NCBI RefSeq assembly: GCF_001010355.1
Contig: NZ_JPLA01000013.1
Coordinates: 2,490 to 66,489 of the forward strand
Length of the DNA: 64,000 bases
Source of the DNA: Dyella japonica DSM 16301
GTDB taxonomy: Bacteria > Pseudomonadota > Gammaproteobacteria > Xanthomonadales > Rhodanobacteraceae
Direction of reading: 5' to 3'
Positions 17,663-25,617 of this stretch are shown one piece after another. The notes beneath the pieces are model-generated. The model was not told where the DNA came from, did not search any database, and saw only the letters and a program-made list of their open reading frames with translations. How positions within the stretch are numbered: position 1 is the stretch's first letter; each line of letters opens with the position of its first letter. The translations under genes were made by a program, and so were the position numbers.

Positions 17663-18286
17663 TCAGGGGGCTTTGAGACCGGAGGCGGCAAAGCGGATCA
17701 GGTGCTCGGCGGTCTGCGCGCGATGGCGCTCTTCGGGCACGTCGCTCTTGCGCTGGATCATGCCGAAGCCCGACATGGCGTGAGTCAGCGCGCCGGTCAC
17801 CAGGTCGACGCGCCAGTACAGTTCTTCCTTGCTCAGCTGGGGCAACAGGCGAGCGAATTCCGCGGTGAACTGGCGCATCACGTGGCCGTAGTTGTCCGAC
17901 AGGAACTTGCGAAGGGTGTCGTCGTGTTCGGCGAAGGCGCGGGCGAGCACGCGCATGAACAGCGAACCGTTGCCATCGTGGGAGAGCTCCAGTGCAGGCA
18001 CGATGAAGGCCGCCAGCACGTCCTCGATGGTGGTGCCCGGCTCGCCGGCGATCTTTTGCAGGGCGGCCATGCGGCGGCCGTTGAGCTGGTCAAGGCGGCG
18101 GCGGAACACCTCTTCGATCAGGCGGTCCTTGGAGCCGAAGTGGTAGTTCACCGCGGCCAGGTTGACCCCGGCGGCGGCGGTCAACTGGCGCAGGGAGGCC
18201 CCTTCGAAGCCGTGCCGGGCGAACAATTCCTCAGCGGCGCCGAGAATGCGCTCCTTGGTCGGCATGGAAGCACTGGAGACTGACAT
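17663..18286 (-). CDS. TetR-family regulator of beta-oxidation (PsrA-like)
   Basis: A 207-residue TetR repressor. The helix-turn-helix region SLRQLTAAAGVNLAAVNYHF is the same pattern as Pseudomonas PsrA, a fatty-acid sensor, and the ligand domain (SLFMRVLARAFAEHDDTLRKFL; ELYWRVDLVTGAL) also resembles PsrA. Two PsrA-type operators (CAAACN4GTTTG) flank its promoter at 18309-18365. It is the first gene of the operon with the fad fusion and thiolase, so it should repress itself and both enzymes until acyl-CoA or free fatty acid binds. ATG 18286 is chosen; ATG 18265 or TTG 18295 are possible. Confidence 0.9.
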   Translation of the reverse strand: MSVSSASMPTKERILGAAEELFARHGFEGASLRQLTAAAGVNLAAVNYHFGSKDRLIEEVFRRRLDQLNGRRMAALQKIAGEPGTTIEDVLAAFIVPALELSHDGNGSLFMRVLARAFAEHDDTLRKFLSDNYGHVMRQFTAEFARLLPQLSKEELYWRVDLVTGALTHAMSGFGMIQRKSDVPEERHRAQTAEHLIRFAASGLKAP

Positions 18287-18308
18287 GGTGCGCAACCCCG
18301 GGCAGGAA

Positions 18309-18365
18309 TCAAACGATCGTTTGAGGATACGCGGGACGATTTGCGCCCGTCAAACGGTCGTTTCA
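18309..18365 (-). promoter_or_regulatory. Promoter with two PsrA-like operators ahead of the fad operon
   Basis: Operator 1, TCAAACGATCGTTTGA (18309-18324), is a perfect palindrome. Operator 2, TCAAACGGTCGTTTCA (18350-18365), is nearly so; centres are 41 bases apart. Read leftward, TTGACG (18348-18353) and TATCCT (18324-18329) form a promoter with an 18-base spacer, so operator 2 covers the -35 box and operator 1 abuts the -10 box. Both fit the known PsrA consensus G/CAAAC-N2-4-GTTTG/C. Confidence 0.82.
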
Positions 18366-18523
18366 AGGGGCGCCGAGATCCCCTGCGCCCGGCTTGCGTA
18401 TCAGGTAGAATCTGTCAAACTTTCGTGAGCTAAATCCCCATATCTAGTCGGGATTTGGCGTAAGTTCGCCGGTAACGACCGGCCCGCCCACTCAGATACC
18501 AGTTTTTTCCGGAGCAGACCCTC

Positions 18524-18949
18524 ATGGCGCTGGAGCGCACCCTTTCCATTATCAAGCCCGACGCCGTTGCCAAGAACGTGATCGGTGAAATCTATGCCCG
18601 TTTCGAAAAGGCCGGTCTGAAGATCGTTGCCGCGAAGATGAAGCATCTGTCGCGCAAGGAAGCCGAGGGCTTCTACGCCGTGCACAAAGAGCGTCCGTTC
18701 TTCAACGCGCTGGTCGAGTTCATGATCTCCGGTCCGGTGATGATCCAGGCACTGGAAGGCGAGAACGCGATCCTCAAGCATCGCGACCTGATGGGCGCCA
18801 CCAATCCGAAGGACGCTGCGCCGGGCACGATCCGCGCAGACTTCGCCGACTCCATCGATGCGAACGCTGTGCATGGTTCCGACGCTGCCGACACGGCTGC
18901 CGTCGAGATCGCGTACTTCTTCGCGACGACTGAAACTTTTAGCAGGTAA
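18524..18949 (+). CDS. ndk: Nucleoside diphosphate kinase
   Basis: A 141-residue NDK balancing NTP/dNTP pools by ping-pong phosphate transfer. The catalytic histidine is H117 in NAVHGSD, and the N-terminus [17 protein letters not shown] is canonical. CCGGAG lies just ahead of the ATG. It heads a rightward run ndk-rlmN-pilW-rodZ-yfgM-bamB-der with very tight spacing (rlmN starts 6 bases after the ndk stop). A possible -10 (TAGAAT, 18406-18411) lies upstream, without a convincing -35. Confidence 0.98.
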   Translation: MALERTLSIIKPDAVAKNVIGEIYARFEKAGLKIVAAKMKHLSRKEAEGFYAVHKERPFFNALVEFMISGPVMIQALEGENAILKHRDLMGATNPKDAAPGTIRADFADSIDANAVHGSDAADTAAVEIAYFFATTETFSR

Positions 18950-18954
18950 TTGTT

Positions 18955-20088
18955 GTGAGCCAGGCAGTACCCACCACCACCGACAAGGTCAACCTGCTCG
19001 ATTTCGATCGACAGGGACTGCGTGATTTTTTTGCGCAGCTGGGCGAGAAGCCGTATCGCGCCGAGCAGGTGATGAAGTGGATTTACCACCGCCTGGAAGA
19101 CAACTTTGAAAACATGACGGATGTGGGCAAGACGCTTCGGGCCAAGCTCGAAGCGTCCTGCTATGTCGGTCCGCCGAAGACCTTGTTCGACAAGGGCGCC
19201 ACCGACGGCACGCACAAGTGGCTGCTCGGCATGGATGGCGGCAACGCCATCGAAGCGGTGTACATCCCCGAGCCGACCCGCGGCACGCTGTGCGTGTCCT
19301 CGCAGGTGGGCTGTGGCCTGAACTGCCAGTTCTGCTCCACCGCCACGCAAGGCTTCAACCGCAACCTGTCCACGGCCGAAGTGATCGGCCAGATGTGGGT
19401 GGCGGCCAAATACCTCGGCAACATCACGCACCAGAACCGTCGCATCACCAACGTGGTGATGATGGGCATGGGCGAGCCGTTGCTGAATTTCGACAACGTC
19501 ACCAAGGCGATGAGCCTGATGCGCGACGACCTGGGCTTCGGCCTGGCCTCCAAGCGCGTCACGCTGTCCACCGCCGGCCTGGTGCCGATGATCGACAAGT
19601 TGTCCGAGACCATCGATGTGTCGCTGGCGGTATCGCTGCATGCAGCCAACGATGAGCTGCGCACGGAACTGGTACCGCTCAACAAGCGCTATCCGATCGC
19701 CGAGCTGATGGCGTCCTGCCAGCGCTGGCTGGATCGCAAGCCGCGCACCTCGATCACGTTCGAGTACACCCTGATGAAGGGTGTCAATGACCAGCCCGAG
19801 CACGCCCGCCAGCTGATCAAGCTGATGCGCCGCATGCCCCAGTGCAAGGTCAACCTGATTCCGTTCAATCCATTTCCTGGCACGCGTTTCGAGCGCTCCG
19901 ACGCCGAGACCATCCGCGCCTTCCAGACCCAGTTGCTCAATGCCAATGTGCTGACCATGTTGCGCCGTACCCGCGGCGACGACATCGATGCGGCATGTGG
20001 CCAGCTCAAAGGGCAGGTATTGGACCGCACCCGTCGCCAGGCCGAATTTCGCAAGCGTCTGGACGAAGGGGCGAGTCATGCGGCTTGA
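18955..20088 (+). CDS. rlmN: 23S rRNA (adenine2503-C2)-methyltransferase / tRNA A37 methylase
   Basis: A 377-residue radical-SAM enzyme methylating A2503 of 23S rRNA and A37 of some tRNAs. The Fe-S cluster cysteines are C120, C124 and C127 ([15 protein letters not shown]). Other conserved blocks are MGMGEPLLN and the C-terminal [15 protein letters not shown], which carries the methyl-accepting cysteine. GTG start 6 bases behind ndk. Its stop overlaps the pilW start by 11 bases, indicating translational coupling. Confidence 0.97.
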   Translation: MSQAVPTTTDKVNLLDFDRQGLRDFFAQLGEKPYRAEQVMKWIYHRLEDNFENMTDVGKTLRAKLEASCYVGPPKTLFDKGATDGTHKWLLGMDGGNAIEAVYIPEPTRGTLCVSSQVGCGLNCQFCSTATQGFNRNLSTAEVIGQMWVAAKYLGNITHQNRRITNVVMMGMGEPLLNFDNVTKAMSLMRDDLGFGLASKRVTLSTAGLVPMIDKLSETIDVSLAVSLHAANDELRTELVPLNKRYPIAELMASCQRWLDRKPRTSITFEYTLMKGVNDQPEHARQLIKLMRRMPQCKVNLIPFNPFPGTRFERSDAETIRAFQTQLLNANVLTMLRRTRGDDIDAACGQLKGQVLDRTRRQAEFRKRLDEGASHAA

Positions 20089-20878
20089 TCGAGTGGTGCT
20101 GGGTGCGGGCGTAGCCATGCTTTTGGCTGCGTGCGTGCCGGTGTCGAAAACCGGTTCCAGTTCTAGCGAGGGGAGCAAGATCACCCGCCAGTCCAAGGCC
20201 GAGCAGAAACAGGAAGGCGCGCGCATCCACACCGAGCTGGCCCAGCAGTACATGGCCAACGGTGACCTGGAAGACGCCATGGTCAAGATCAACAAGGCCA
20301 TGCAGTTCGATCCGACTTACGTGCCTGCGCAAACCGTGGCCGCGGTGATCTACGAGCGCATCAACGACCTGCCCAATGCGGAGCTGCATTACCGCAAGGC
20401 CGTCACGCTGGCGCCGGACAAGGGCGATCCCAACAACAACCTCGGCTGGTTCCTGTGCAATCGCGAGGGCAAGGCGGCCGAGTCGCAGGCGTATTTCCAG
20501 AAGGCCGTGGCCGACCCGTTCTACCAGACGCCGTCGCTGGCCTGGACCAATGCCGGCATCTGCCAGGCCAAGGCGCAGAACATGGCGGCGGCTGAGGCAG
20601 ATTTCCGCAAGGCCATCGAAATCGACGCGCAAAACGGCGGGGCGTTGTATCAGCTCGCCAATGTGCTTTATCTTCAGAACGATGCGTTCCGTGCTCGTGC
20701 CTTCATCCAGCGCTTCGATGCGCTGGGCCAGCCGACCGCGGGATCGCTCAAGCTCGGACACGATATCGAAGCACGGTTGGGCAACACGGATGCTGCTCTT
20801 AACTACAGCAGGCGACTGCAAAGCCAGTTCCCGGATTCGGAACAGGCCCGCGCCCTCGACGCAACTGCACGCCAATGA
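20078..20878 (+). CDS. pilW: Type IV pilus biogenesis/stability lipoprotein PilW (PilF)
   Basis: A 266-residue TPR lipoprotein that helps the PilQ secretin assemble in the outer membrane. The N-terminus [19 protein letters not shown] is a lipoprotein signal with lipobox LAAC. Several TPR-like helical repeats follow ([57 protein letters not shown]). ATG 20078 is chosen: AAGGGG precedes it and it gives the lipoprotein signal, while the frame is open to 19988 inside rlmN. It overlaps rodZ by ATGA. No other pil gene is in the window. Confidence 0.94.
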   Translation: MRLDRVVLGAGVAMLLAACVPVSKTGSSSSEGSKITRQSKAEQKQEGARIHTELAQQYMANGDLEDAMVKINKAMQFDPTYVPAQTVAAVIYERINDLPNAELHYRKAVTLAPDKGDPNNNLGWFLCNREGKAAESQAYFQKAVADPFYQTPSLAWTNAGICQAKAQNMAAAEADFRKAIEIDAQNGGALYQLANVLYLQNDAFRARAFIQRFDALGQPTAGSLKLGHDIEARLGNTDAALNYSRRLQSQFPDSEQARALDATARQ

Positions 20879-21903
20879 CCACTCAGCAGTCAAATTCGGC
20901 CAACAGCGGCAACCGAGAATTCCCTTTCACCGAAGCGCCCAACGCCACCATGGAAACCGAACACAATTCGCTGGAAGCGACCAAGGGTACCTTGGGCGGT
21001 CGTCTGCGCGCGGCGCGTGAAGCGCGCGGGCTGGACGTCGAAACCTGCGCGCATGCGCTGCGCCTGCCGACCCGTGTGCTCAAGCAAGTGGAGAGCAACG
21101 AATACCGCGGCATCGACCATGTGTATCTGGGCGGCTATCTGATCAAGTACGCGCGCTATCTCGGCGTCGACGAGGCCGAGGTCAGGCTCGAGCTCGATCG
21201 CATCAAGCCGCCGGAACCCACCCTGGTGGCGACGGGCGGCATCTCGCACTCGCGCTATCTGCTGGAGAACTACGCGCGCGCAGCGACCTATGTGGTGCTG
21301 ACCGCCGCGATCGTGGTGCCGACCATCTGGCTGGGTGTGCGCGGCACGCTGGATCGCGACGTCAGTCATCTGGCGCCGCTCGATGCTGCGCCGGTGGCGC
21401 AGGTCGATGCGCCGGCCAACAGTTCGAGCATCGCGGCGTCGACCGTGGCAAGCGCTGCACCCAATTCGCAGGAAGGTACGTCCACGCCGGCCACCACGCC
21501 GGTGCCGGCGGCCACGCCTGCACAGGACCAGCCGCTGATGGCTTCGATGACGCCGTTCCTGGGCGACACCCATGCGGCAGCGCAGCCGGCGGCACCGACG
21601 CCGACCACGGATGCCGGCTCGGTAGGCGGCGGCGCGCACAGCCTCGTGCTGAGCCTGCAGAACGCCAGCTGGGTCGAAGTCACCAGCAAGGACGGCTCGC
21701 GTCTGGAATACGGCTTGCTGCCGGCTGGCAGCTCCAAGACCTACCACAGCGATCAGCCGCTGGAAGTGCGCATCGGCAACGCCGGTGGCGCGCAGGTGAT
21801 GCTGGATGGCCAGCCGATGGCGCTGGACAGCTATCGCCGTTCCAATGTGGCGCATTTCCGCATCGAAATGCGCGACGGCAAGGCCACCCCGGCCGGCGCC
21901 TGA
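20875..21903 (+). CDS. rodZ: Cytoskeletal protein RodZ
   Basis: A 342-residue bitopic membrane protein linking MreB to the elongasome. N-terminal helix-turn-helix (GGRLRAAREARGLDVETCA; LPTRVLKQVESNEY), one membrane helix (about 140-160, ATYVVLTAAIVVPTIWLGV), a low-complexity Ala/Thr/Pro periplasmic linker and a C-terminal DUF4115 beta domain (LSLQNASWVEVTSKDGSRLE). Its ATG overlaps the pilW stop. In E. coli rodZ is followed by ispG-hisS; here the next gene is yfgM, across a 151-base gap with a strong stem-loop. Confidence 0.94.
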   Translation: MTTQQSNSANSGNREFPFTEAPNATMETEHNSLEATKGTLGGRLRAAREARGLDVETCAHALRLPTRVLKQVESNEYRGIDHVYLGGYLIKYARYLGVDEAEVRLELDRIKPPEPTLVATGGISHSRYLLENYARAATYVVLTAAIVVPTIWLGVRGTLDRDVSHLAPLDAAPVAQVDAPANSSSIAASTVASAAPNSQEGTSTPATTPVPAATPAQDQPLMASMTPFLGDTHAAAQPAAPTPTTDAGSVGGGAHSLVLSLQNASWVEVTSKDGSRLEYGLLPAGSSKTYHSDQPLEVRIGNAGGAQVMLDGQPMALDSYRRSNVAHFRIEMRDGKATPAGA

Positions 21904-21911
21904 GTCCCAGC

Positions 21912-21936
21912 GCGCCAGGCCTGTGCGGCCTGGCGC
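21912..21936. other. Stem-loop in the rodZ-yfgM gap
   Basis: A 10-bp perfect stem GCGCCAGGCC / GGCCTGGCGC with a 5-base loop, starting 8 bases after the rodZ stop. No U-run follows, so it is not a standard intrinsic terminator. It may stabilise the upstream mRNA 3' end or reduce read-through inside the operon. The 151-base gap is by far the largest in an otherwise overlapping run, so an internal promoter for yfgM-bamB-der is plausible. Confidence 0.7.
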
Positions 21937-22054
21937 AATCGGTTATGCTTGCCCATTGTCCGCTCGGCAACGAGCGGGCATTCGGGCTGATTTCTTTTCC
22001 GCATGACGGGCGCCGCCAGGTGCCTTTGGCGTGCGGTTCCCCAAGGGTGATTGC

Positions 22055-22699
22055 ATGGCATTTGAAGCGTACGACGATTACGAACAGAGCGAACGCGTAC
22101 AACAGTGGTTGCGCCAGAACGGCTTGTCCATCGTCGTCGGCATCGCGATCGGCCTGGTCGGCATCTTCGGCTGGCAGCAATGGAACAAGCACAAGGCAGA
22201 GCATCAGGCTGACGCCGCGAACCTGTATCAGCAGATCCAGGTCGCCGTGGCCGCCGGCAAGTCCGACAACGCCGATGCGCTGACCGAGCAGTTGCTCAAG
22301 GACTACACCGATTCCACCTACGCCGTGTTCGCCGTGAGCGATCGGGCGGAGCGTCAGGTGCAGGCCAAGCAGTTGGACAAGGCCATCGAATCGCTGGGCT
22401 GGGCCGAGAGCCACGCCGCCGATGCGAACCTCAAGGCGCTGTCGCAGATGCGCATCGCGCGCGTGCAGCTGGCGCAGGGCAAGGCCGCCGACGCGATCGC
22501 CGCGCTCGATCGCATGCAGGCCAAGACCTATGAAGGTGTGTCACAGGAACTACGCGGCGATGCGCTGGTCAAGCTTGGGCGCCCAGACGATGCCCGCAAG
22601 GCATATGAAGCCGCCAAGGCGGCGCTGGGTGAGAACGCGCCTCAGAGCGTGCAGATGAAAATCGATGATCTGGCCGTGGCCGGGAAGCAGGGTGCATGA
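22055..22699 (+). CDS. yfgM: YfgM family periplasmic TPR protein (ancillary SecYEG translocon subunit)
   Basis: A 214-residue single-pass inner-membrane protein. A cytoplasmic N-terminus (MAFEAYDDYEQSERVQQWLR), one helix (about 24-40, GLSIVVGIAIGLVGIFGW) and a periplasmic TPR domain with repeats such as KAIESLGWAESHA and KAADAIAALDRM. YfgM associates with SecYEG and the chaperone PpiD in E. coli (known). ATG 22055 is chosen (AAGGGTGA upstream; family N-terminus). Its stop overlaps the bamB start by ATGA, as expected for the conserved yfgM-bamB pair. Confidence 0.93.
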   Translation: MAFEAYDDYEQSERVQQWLRQNGLSIVVGIAIGLVGIFGWQQWNKHKAEHQADAANLYQQIQVAVAAGKSDNADALTEQLLKDYTDSTYAVFAVSDRAERQVQAKQLDKAIESLGWAESHAADANLKALSQMRIARVQLAQGKAADAIAALDRMQAKTYEGVSQELRGDALVKLGRPDDARKAYEAAKAALGENAPQSVQMKIDDLAVAGKQGA

Positions 22700-23922
22700 A
22701 ACCTGAAGTGAACAAGCGCGGTGCGATGAAGCGCGTATGGCTGGTGGCGCTGACCTCTCTGGTGGTGCTCGCCGGTTGCCATTCGTTCAAGAAAGAAAAC
22801 GTCCAGCCGCCGACTCCGCTGGCCAAGGATTTCAAGCCCACCACCCAGGTGACCAAGCTGTGGACCACCAGCGTGGGTGACGGCTCCGGTGACAGCGGCG
22901 TGCGTCTGCGCCCGGCGTTTGCCGACGGCGTGCTCTACGCCTGCAGCACCGACGGCAAGATCGCCGCCATCGACGCCACCAGCGGCAAGACGCTGTGGAC
23001 CAAGAGCTCGCGCACCCAGGGCTGGTTTGGCTGGGGCGACAAGAAGCGCGCCGACGCCCTGTACGCCGGTGGCCCGATGGTCTCGGGCGACCTGCTCGTG
23101 GTCGGCACGCTCGATGGCCACGTCTACGGCATCAATGCGAAGGACGGCAGTCCGCGCTGGGAATCGGTGGTCAACTCCGAAGTGATCTCCCCGCCGGTGA
23201 TCTCCGGCAACCTCGTGGTTGCCCGCACCCAGGACGGCCGTCTGTACGGTTTCGATAGTTCCAATGGCGAACGCCGCTGGGTCTACGACCAGGACTCCGT
23301 GCCGCTGCTCAGCCTGCGTGGCAATGGCCCGATGCTGGTGGCCAACGGCGTGGTGTTCTACGGCAACGATGCCGGCAAGCTGGTCGCGCTGCGTCTGGAC
23401 AACGGCGAAAAGCTGTGGGAACAGACCCTCGCCAGCGGTGAAGGCCGCACCGAAATCGATCGCCTGGCCGATGCCGACGGTTCGATCCTGCTCGAAGGCA
23501 CCACGCTGTACAGCGCCGCCTATCACGGCAATATCGCCGCGATCGACGGTCCCAGCGGTCGCCCGCTGTGGGGGCGCCCGTTCTCGACCTTCACCTCGCT
23601 GGACGTCACCGGCAACGGTCTCTACGGCGTGAGCGACGAGTCGCAGGTGTGGGCGTTCGACAAGGCCGGCGGCGCCGACATGTGGAAGAACGATGCACTG
23701 AAGTACCGCTGGCTCACTGCGCCGGCCGTGCTCGGCGACTACGTCGTGGTCGGCGACCTCGAGGGCTACGTGCACTTCCTGCAGACCGGTGACGGCGCGC
23801 TGGCCGCACGTGAGCGCCTGTCCAAGAAAGCCATTCGCGCCCAACCCCTGGTGGTTGGCGACATTGTGTACGTCGAAGACGTGAAGGGCCGCATCGGCGC
23901 TTACCGTCTCGGCGGCCACTGA
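22696..23922 (+). CDS. bamB: Outer membrane protein assembly factor BamB
   Basis: A 408-residue lipoprotein of the BAM complex. The N-terminal signal ends in the lipobox LAGC (VALTSLVVLAGCHSF). The mature part is an eight-bladed PQQ-type beta-propeller with repeated A-x-D-x-x-S/T-G-x-x-x-W blades (AIDATSGKTLWTKS; GINAKDGSPRWES; ALRLDNGEKLWEQ). It lies in the envelope block with yfgM and der, which matches E. coli order. A second possible start, MKRVWLVALTS, 10 codons in would give a shorter signal; the ATGA overlap favours 22696. Confidence 0.96.
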   Translation: MKPEVNKRGAMKRVWLVALTSLVVLAGCHSFKKENVQPPTPLAKDFKPTTQVTKLWTTSVGDGSGDSGVRLRPAFADGVLYACSTDGKIAAIDATSGKTLWTKSSRTQGWFGWGDKKRADALYAGGPMVSGDLLVVGTLDGHVYGINAKDGSPRWESVVNSEVISPPVISGNLVVARTQDGRLYGFDSSNGERRWVYDQDSVPLLSLRGNGPMLVANGVVFYGNDAGKLVALRLDNGEKLWEQTLASGEGRTEIDRLADADGSILLEGTTLYSAAYHGNIAAIDGPSGRPLWGRPFSTFTSLDVTGNGLYGVSDESQVWAFDKAGGADMWKNDALKYRWLTAPAVLGDYVVVGDLEGYVHFLQTGDGALAARERLSKKAIRAQPLVVGDIVYVEDVKGRIGAYRLGGH

Positions 23923-23945
23923 TCGTCATAAAGGTTGTTTGAATC

Positions 23946-25346
23946 ATGCTGCCCGTCGTTGCCCTGGTCGGTCGTCCCAATGTCGGTAAATCGACCCTAT
24001 TCAACGCAATGACGCGCAGTCGTGACGCCCTGGTGGCTGATATGCCGGGCGTTACGCGAGATCGACACTACGGCGTGTGCCGCACCGGCACACGCCCGTT
24101 CGTGGTGGTCGATACCGGCGGTCTGTCCGGCGAAGAGGAAGGCATCGAAGGCCTGACTGCGCAGCAGGTGCGCCTGGCCATCGAAGAGGCCAGCGTGCTG
24201 GTCTTCGTGGTGGATGCACGCGACGGCCTGCTGCCGCAGGACCGCAGCATCCTCGACGAGCTACGCCGCAGCGGCAAGCCGATCATCGCGGCGGTCAACA
24301 AGACCGACGGCATGGATCTGCAGGACGCCATGGCCGAGTTCGCCGTGTTCGGCATCGCCAACACGTTGCCGCTGTCGGCTGCCCACAATCGTGGCACTGA
24401 CGACCTGATCGCTTCGGGCATCCTGCTGTTGCCCGAAGATACGCACGAGGAAATCGATCCGGTCGACCCGGAGAGCATCCGTGTCGCCATCGTCGGTCGT
24501 CCGAATGCGGGCAAGTCGACGCTGATCAATCGCCTGCTGGGCGAGGATCGCCTGATCGTTTCGAACGTCGCCGGCACCACGCGTGATCCGATCCGCGTAT
24601 CGCTGGAGCGCGACGGCCGCAAGTACACCCTGATCGACACCGCCGGTGTGCGCCGCAAGGCACGCGTCGAAGAGGCCGTGGAGAAGTTCAGCGTCATCAA
24701 GACGCTGCAGTCGATGGCCGCCGCGCAGGTGGTGGTGGTGATGATCGACGCGCGCGAGAACCTGGCTGACCAGGATCTCACGCTGATCGGCCACGCTGTC
24801 GACGAGGGCAGGGCGCTGGTCATCTGCGTCAACAAATGGGACGGCATGGACAGCTATCAGCGCGAACAGTGCGAGCGCGCGCTGGAGCGTCGCCTGCAGT
24901 TCGTCGACTGGGCCAAGACGGTATTCATCTCCGCGCTGCATGGCTCGGGCCTGCGCGAGCTGATGAAGGCGGTGGTGCGTGCGCATCATGCCGCGACCAA
25001 GGAACTGGGTTCGTCCGAGCTGACCAAGACGCTCGAGCAGGCCTACGAAAGCTACCAGCCGCCGCTGGTGCGTGGTCACGCCCCCAAGCTGCGCTTTGCG
25101 CATCCGGGCGGCAACAACCCGCCGACCATCGTCATCCACGGCAGCCGCACCAAGCACATCGCGCCGGCCTATCGCCGCTATCTGGAAAACTTCTTCCGCA
25201 AGCGCTTCAAGCTCGAAGGCACACCCGTGCGCATCGCCTTCCGCGACGGCGAGAACCCGTTCGCCGGCAAGAAGAACGTGCTCACCGAAGCCCAGCAGCG
25301 CAAGCGCCAGCGCATGGTGCGCGAGATGAAGAAGCGCAAGCGCTAA
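23946..25346 (+). CDS. der: GTPase Der (EngA)
   Basis: A 466-residue double GTPase required for 50S subunit assembly. Two tandem GTP-binding domains are complete: G1 motifs GRPNVGKS (near residue 10) and GRPNAGKS (near 183), G3 DTGG and DTAG, G4 NKTD and NKWD. A C-terminal KH-like domain (RFAHPGGNNPPTIVIHG) precedes a basic tail ending RMVREMKKRKR. It is last in the ndk-to-der run and is followed by a repeat array rather than a clear terminator. Confidence 0.98.
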   Translation: MLPVVALVGRPNVGKSTLFNAMTRSRDALVADMPGVTRDRHYGVCRTGTRPFVVVDTGGLSGEEEGIEGLTAQQVRLAIEEASVLVFVVDARDGLLPQDRSILDELRRSGKPIIAAVNKTDGMDLQDAMAEFAVFGIANTLPLSAAHNRGTDDLIASGILLLPEDTHEEIDPVDPESIRVAIVGRPNAGKSTLINRLLGEDRLIVSNVAGTTRDPIRVSLERDGRKYTLIDTAGVRRKARVEEAVEKFSVIKTLQSMAAAQVVVVMIDARENLADQDLTLIGHAVDEGRALVICVNKWDGMDSYQREQCERALERRLQFVDWAKTVFISALHGSGLRELMKAVVRAHHAATKELGSSELTKTLEQAYESYQPPLVRGHAPKLRFAHPGGNNPPTIVIHGSRTKHIAPAYRRYLENFFRKRFKLEGTPVRIAFRDGENPFAGKKNVLTEAQQRKRQRMVREMKKRKR

Positions 25347-25356
25347 CCTCGCTCCA

Positions 25357-25577
25357 TGTACGAGCGCACTTGTGCGCGACCGCGGCGCATCGTTGTAACT
25401 CAGACCCTGTGGGAGCGCACCCTGTGCGCGACCGCAGCGCTTCGTTGTACCTCAGGCCTTGTGGGAGCGCACCCTGTGCGCGACCGCGGCCTGTCGTTCC
25501 ACCTCAGTCCTTGCAGGTAGCCTGAGGACGCTCCGGTGCCGCGCTCCGCACCGTCGCGCACAGGGTGCGCTCCCACA
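25357..25577. repeat. Tandem array of the GGAGCGCAC repeat (three direct copies, one inverted)
   Basis: Direct copies begin at 25357 (TGTACGAGCGCACTTG variant), 25408 and 25460 (TGTGGGAGCGCACCCTG), 51 and 52 bases apart. The spacers are also related (each has CGTTGTA or CGTTCCA followed by CTCAG), so the true unit is about 52 bp repeated three times. An inverted copy at 25553-25577 closes the array and could pair with any direct copy. It lies between der and the moeB gene. Confidence 0.9.
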
Positions 25578-25617
25578 GAGAAGGCGGGTGGCAGGCGGGC
25601 TGGAGTAAGCTAACGCG

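Noticed and set aside
25357-25577. Possible short CRISPR array
   Set aside because: The three direct units have related rather than unique spacers, there is no leader or cas gene, and the fourth copy is inverted. It is a tandem repeat of the dispersed palindrome.
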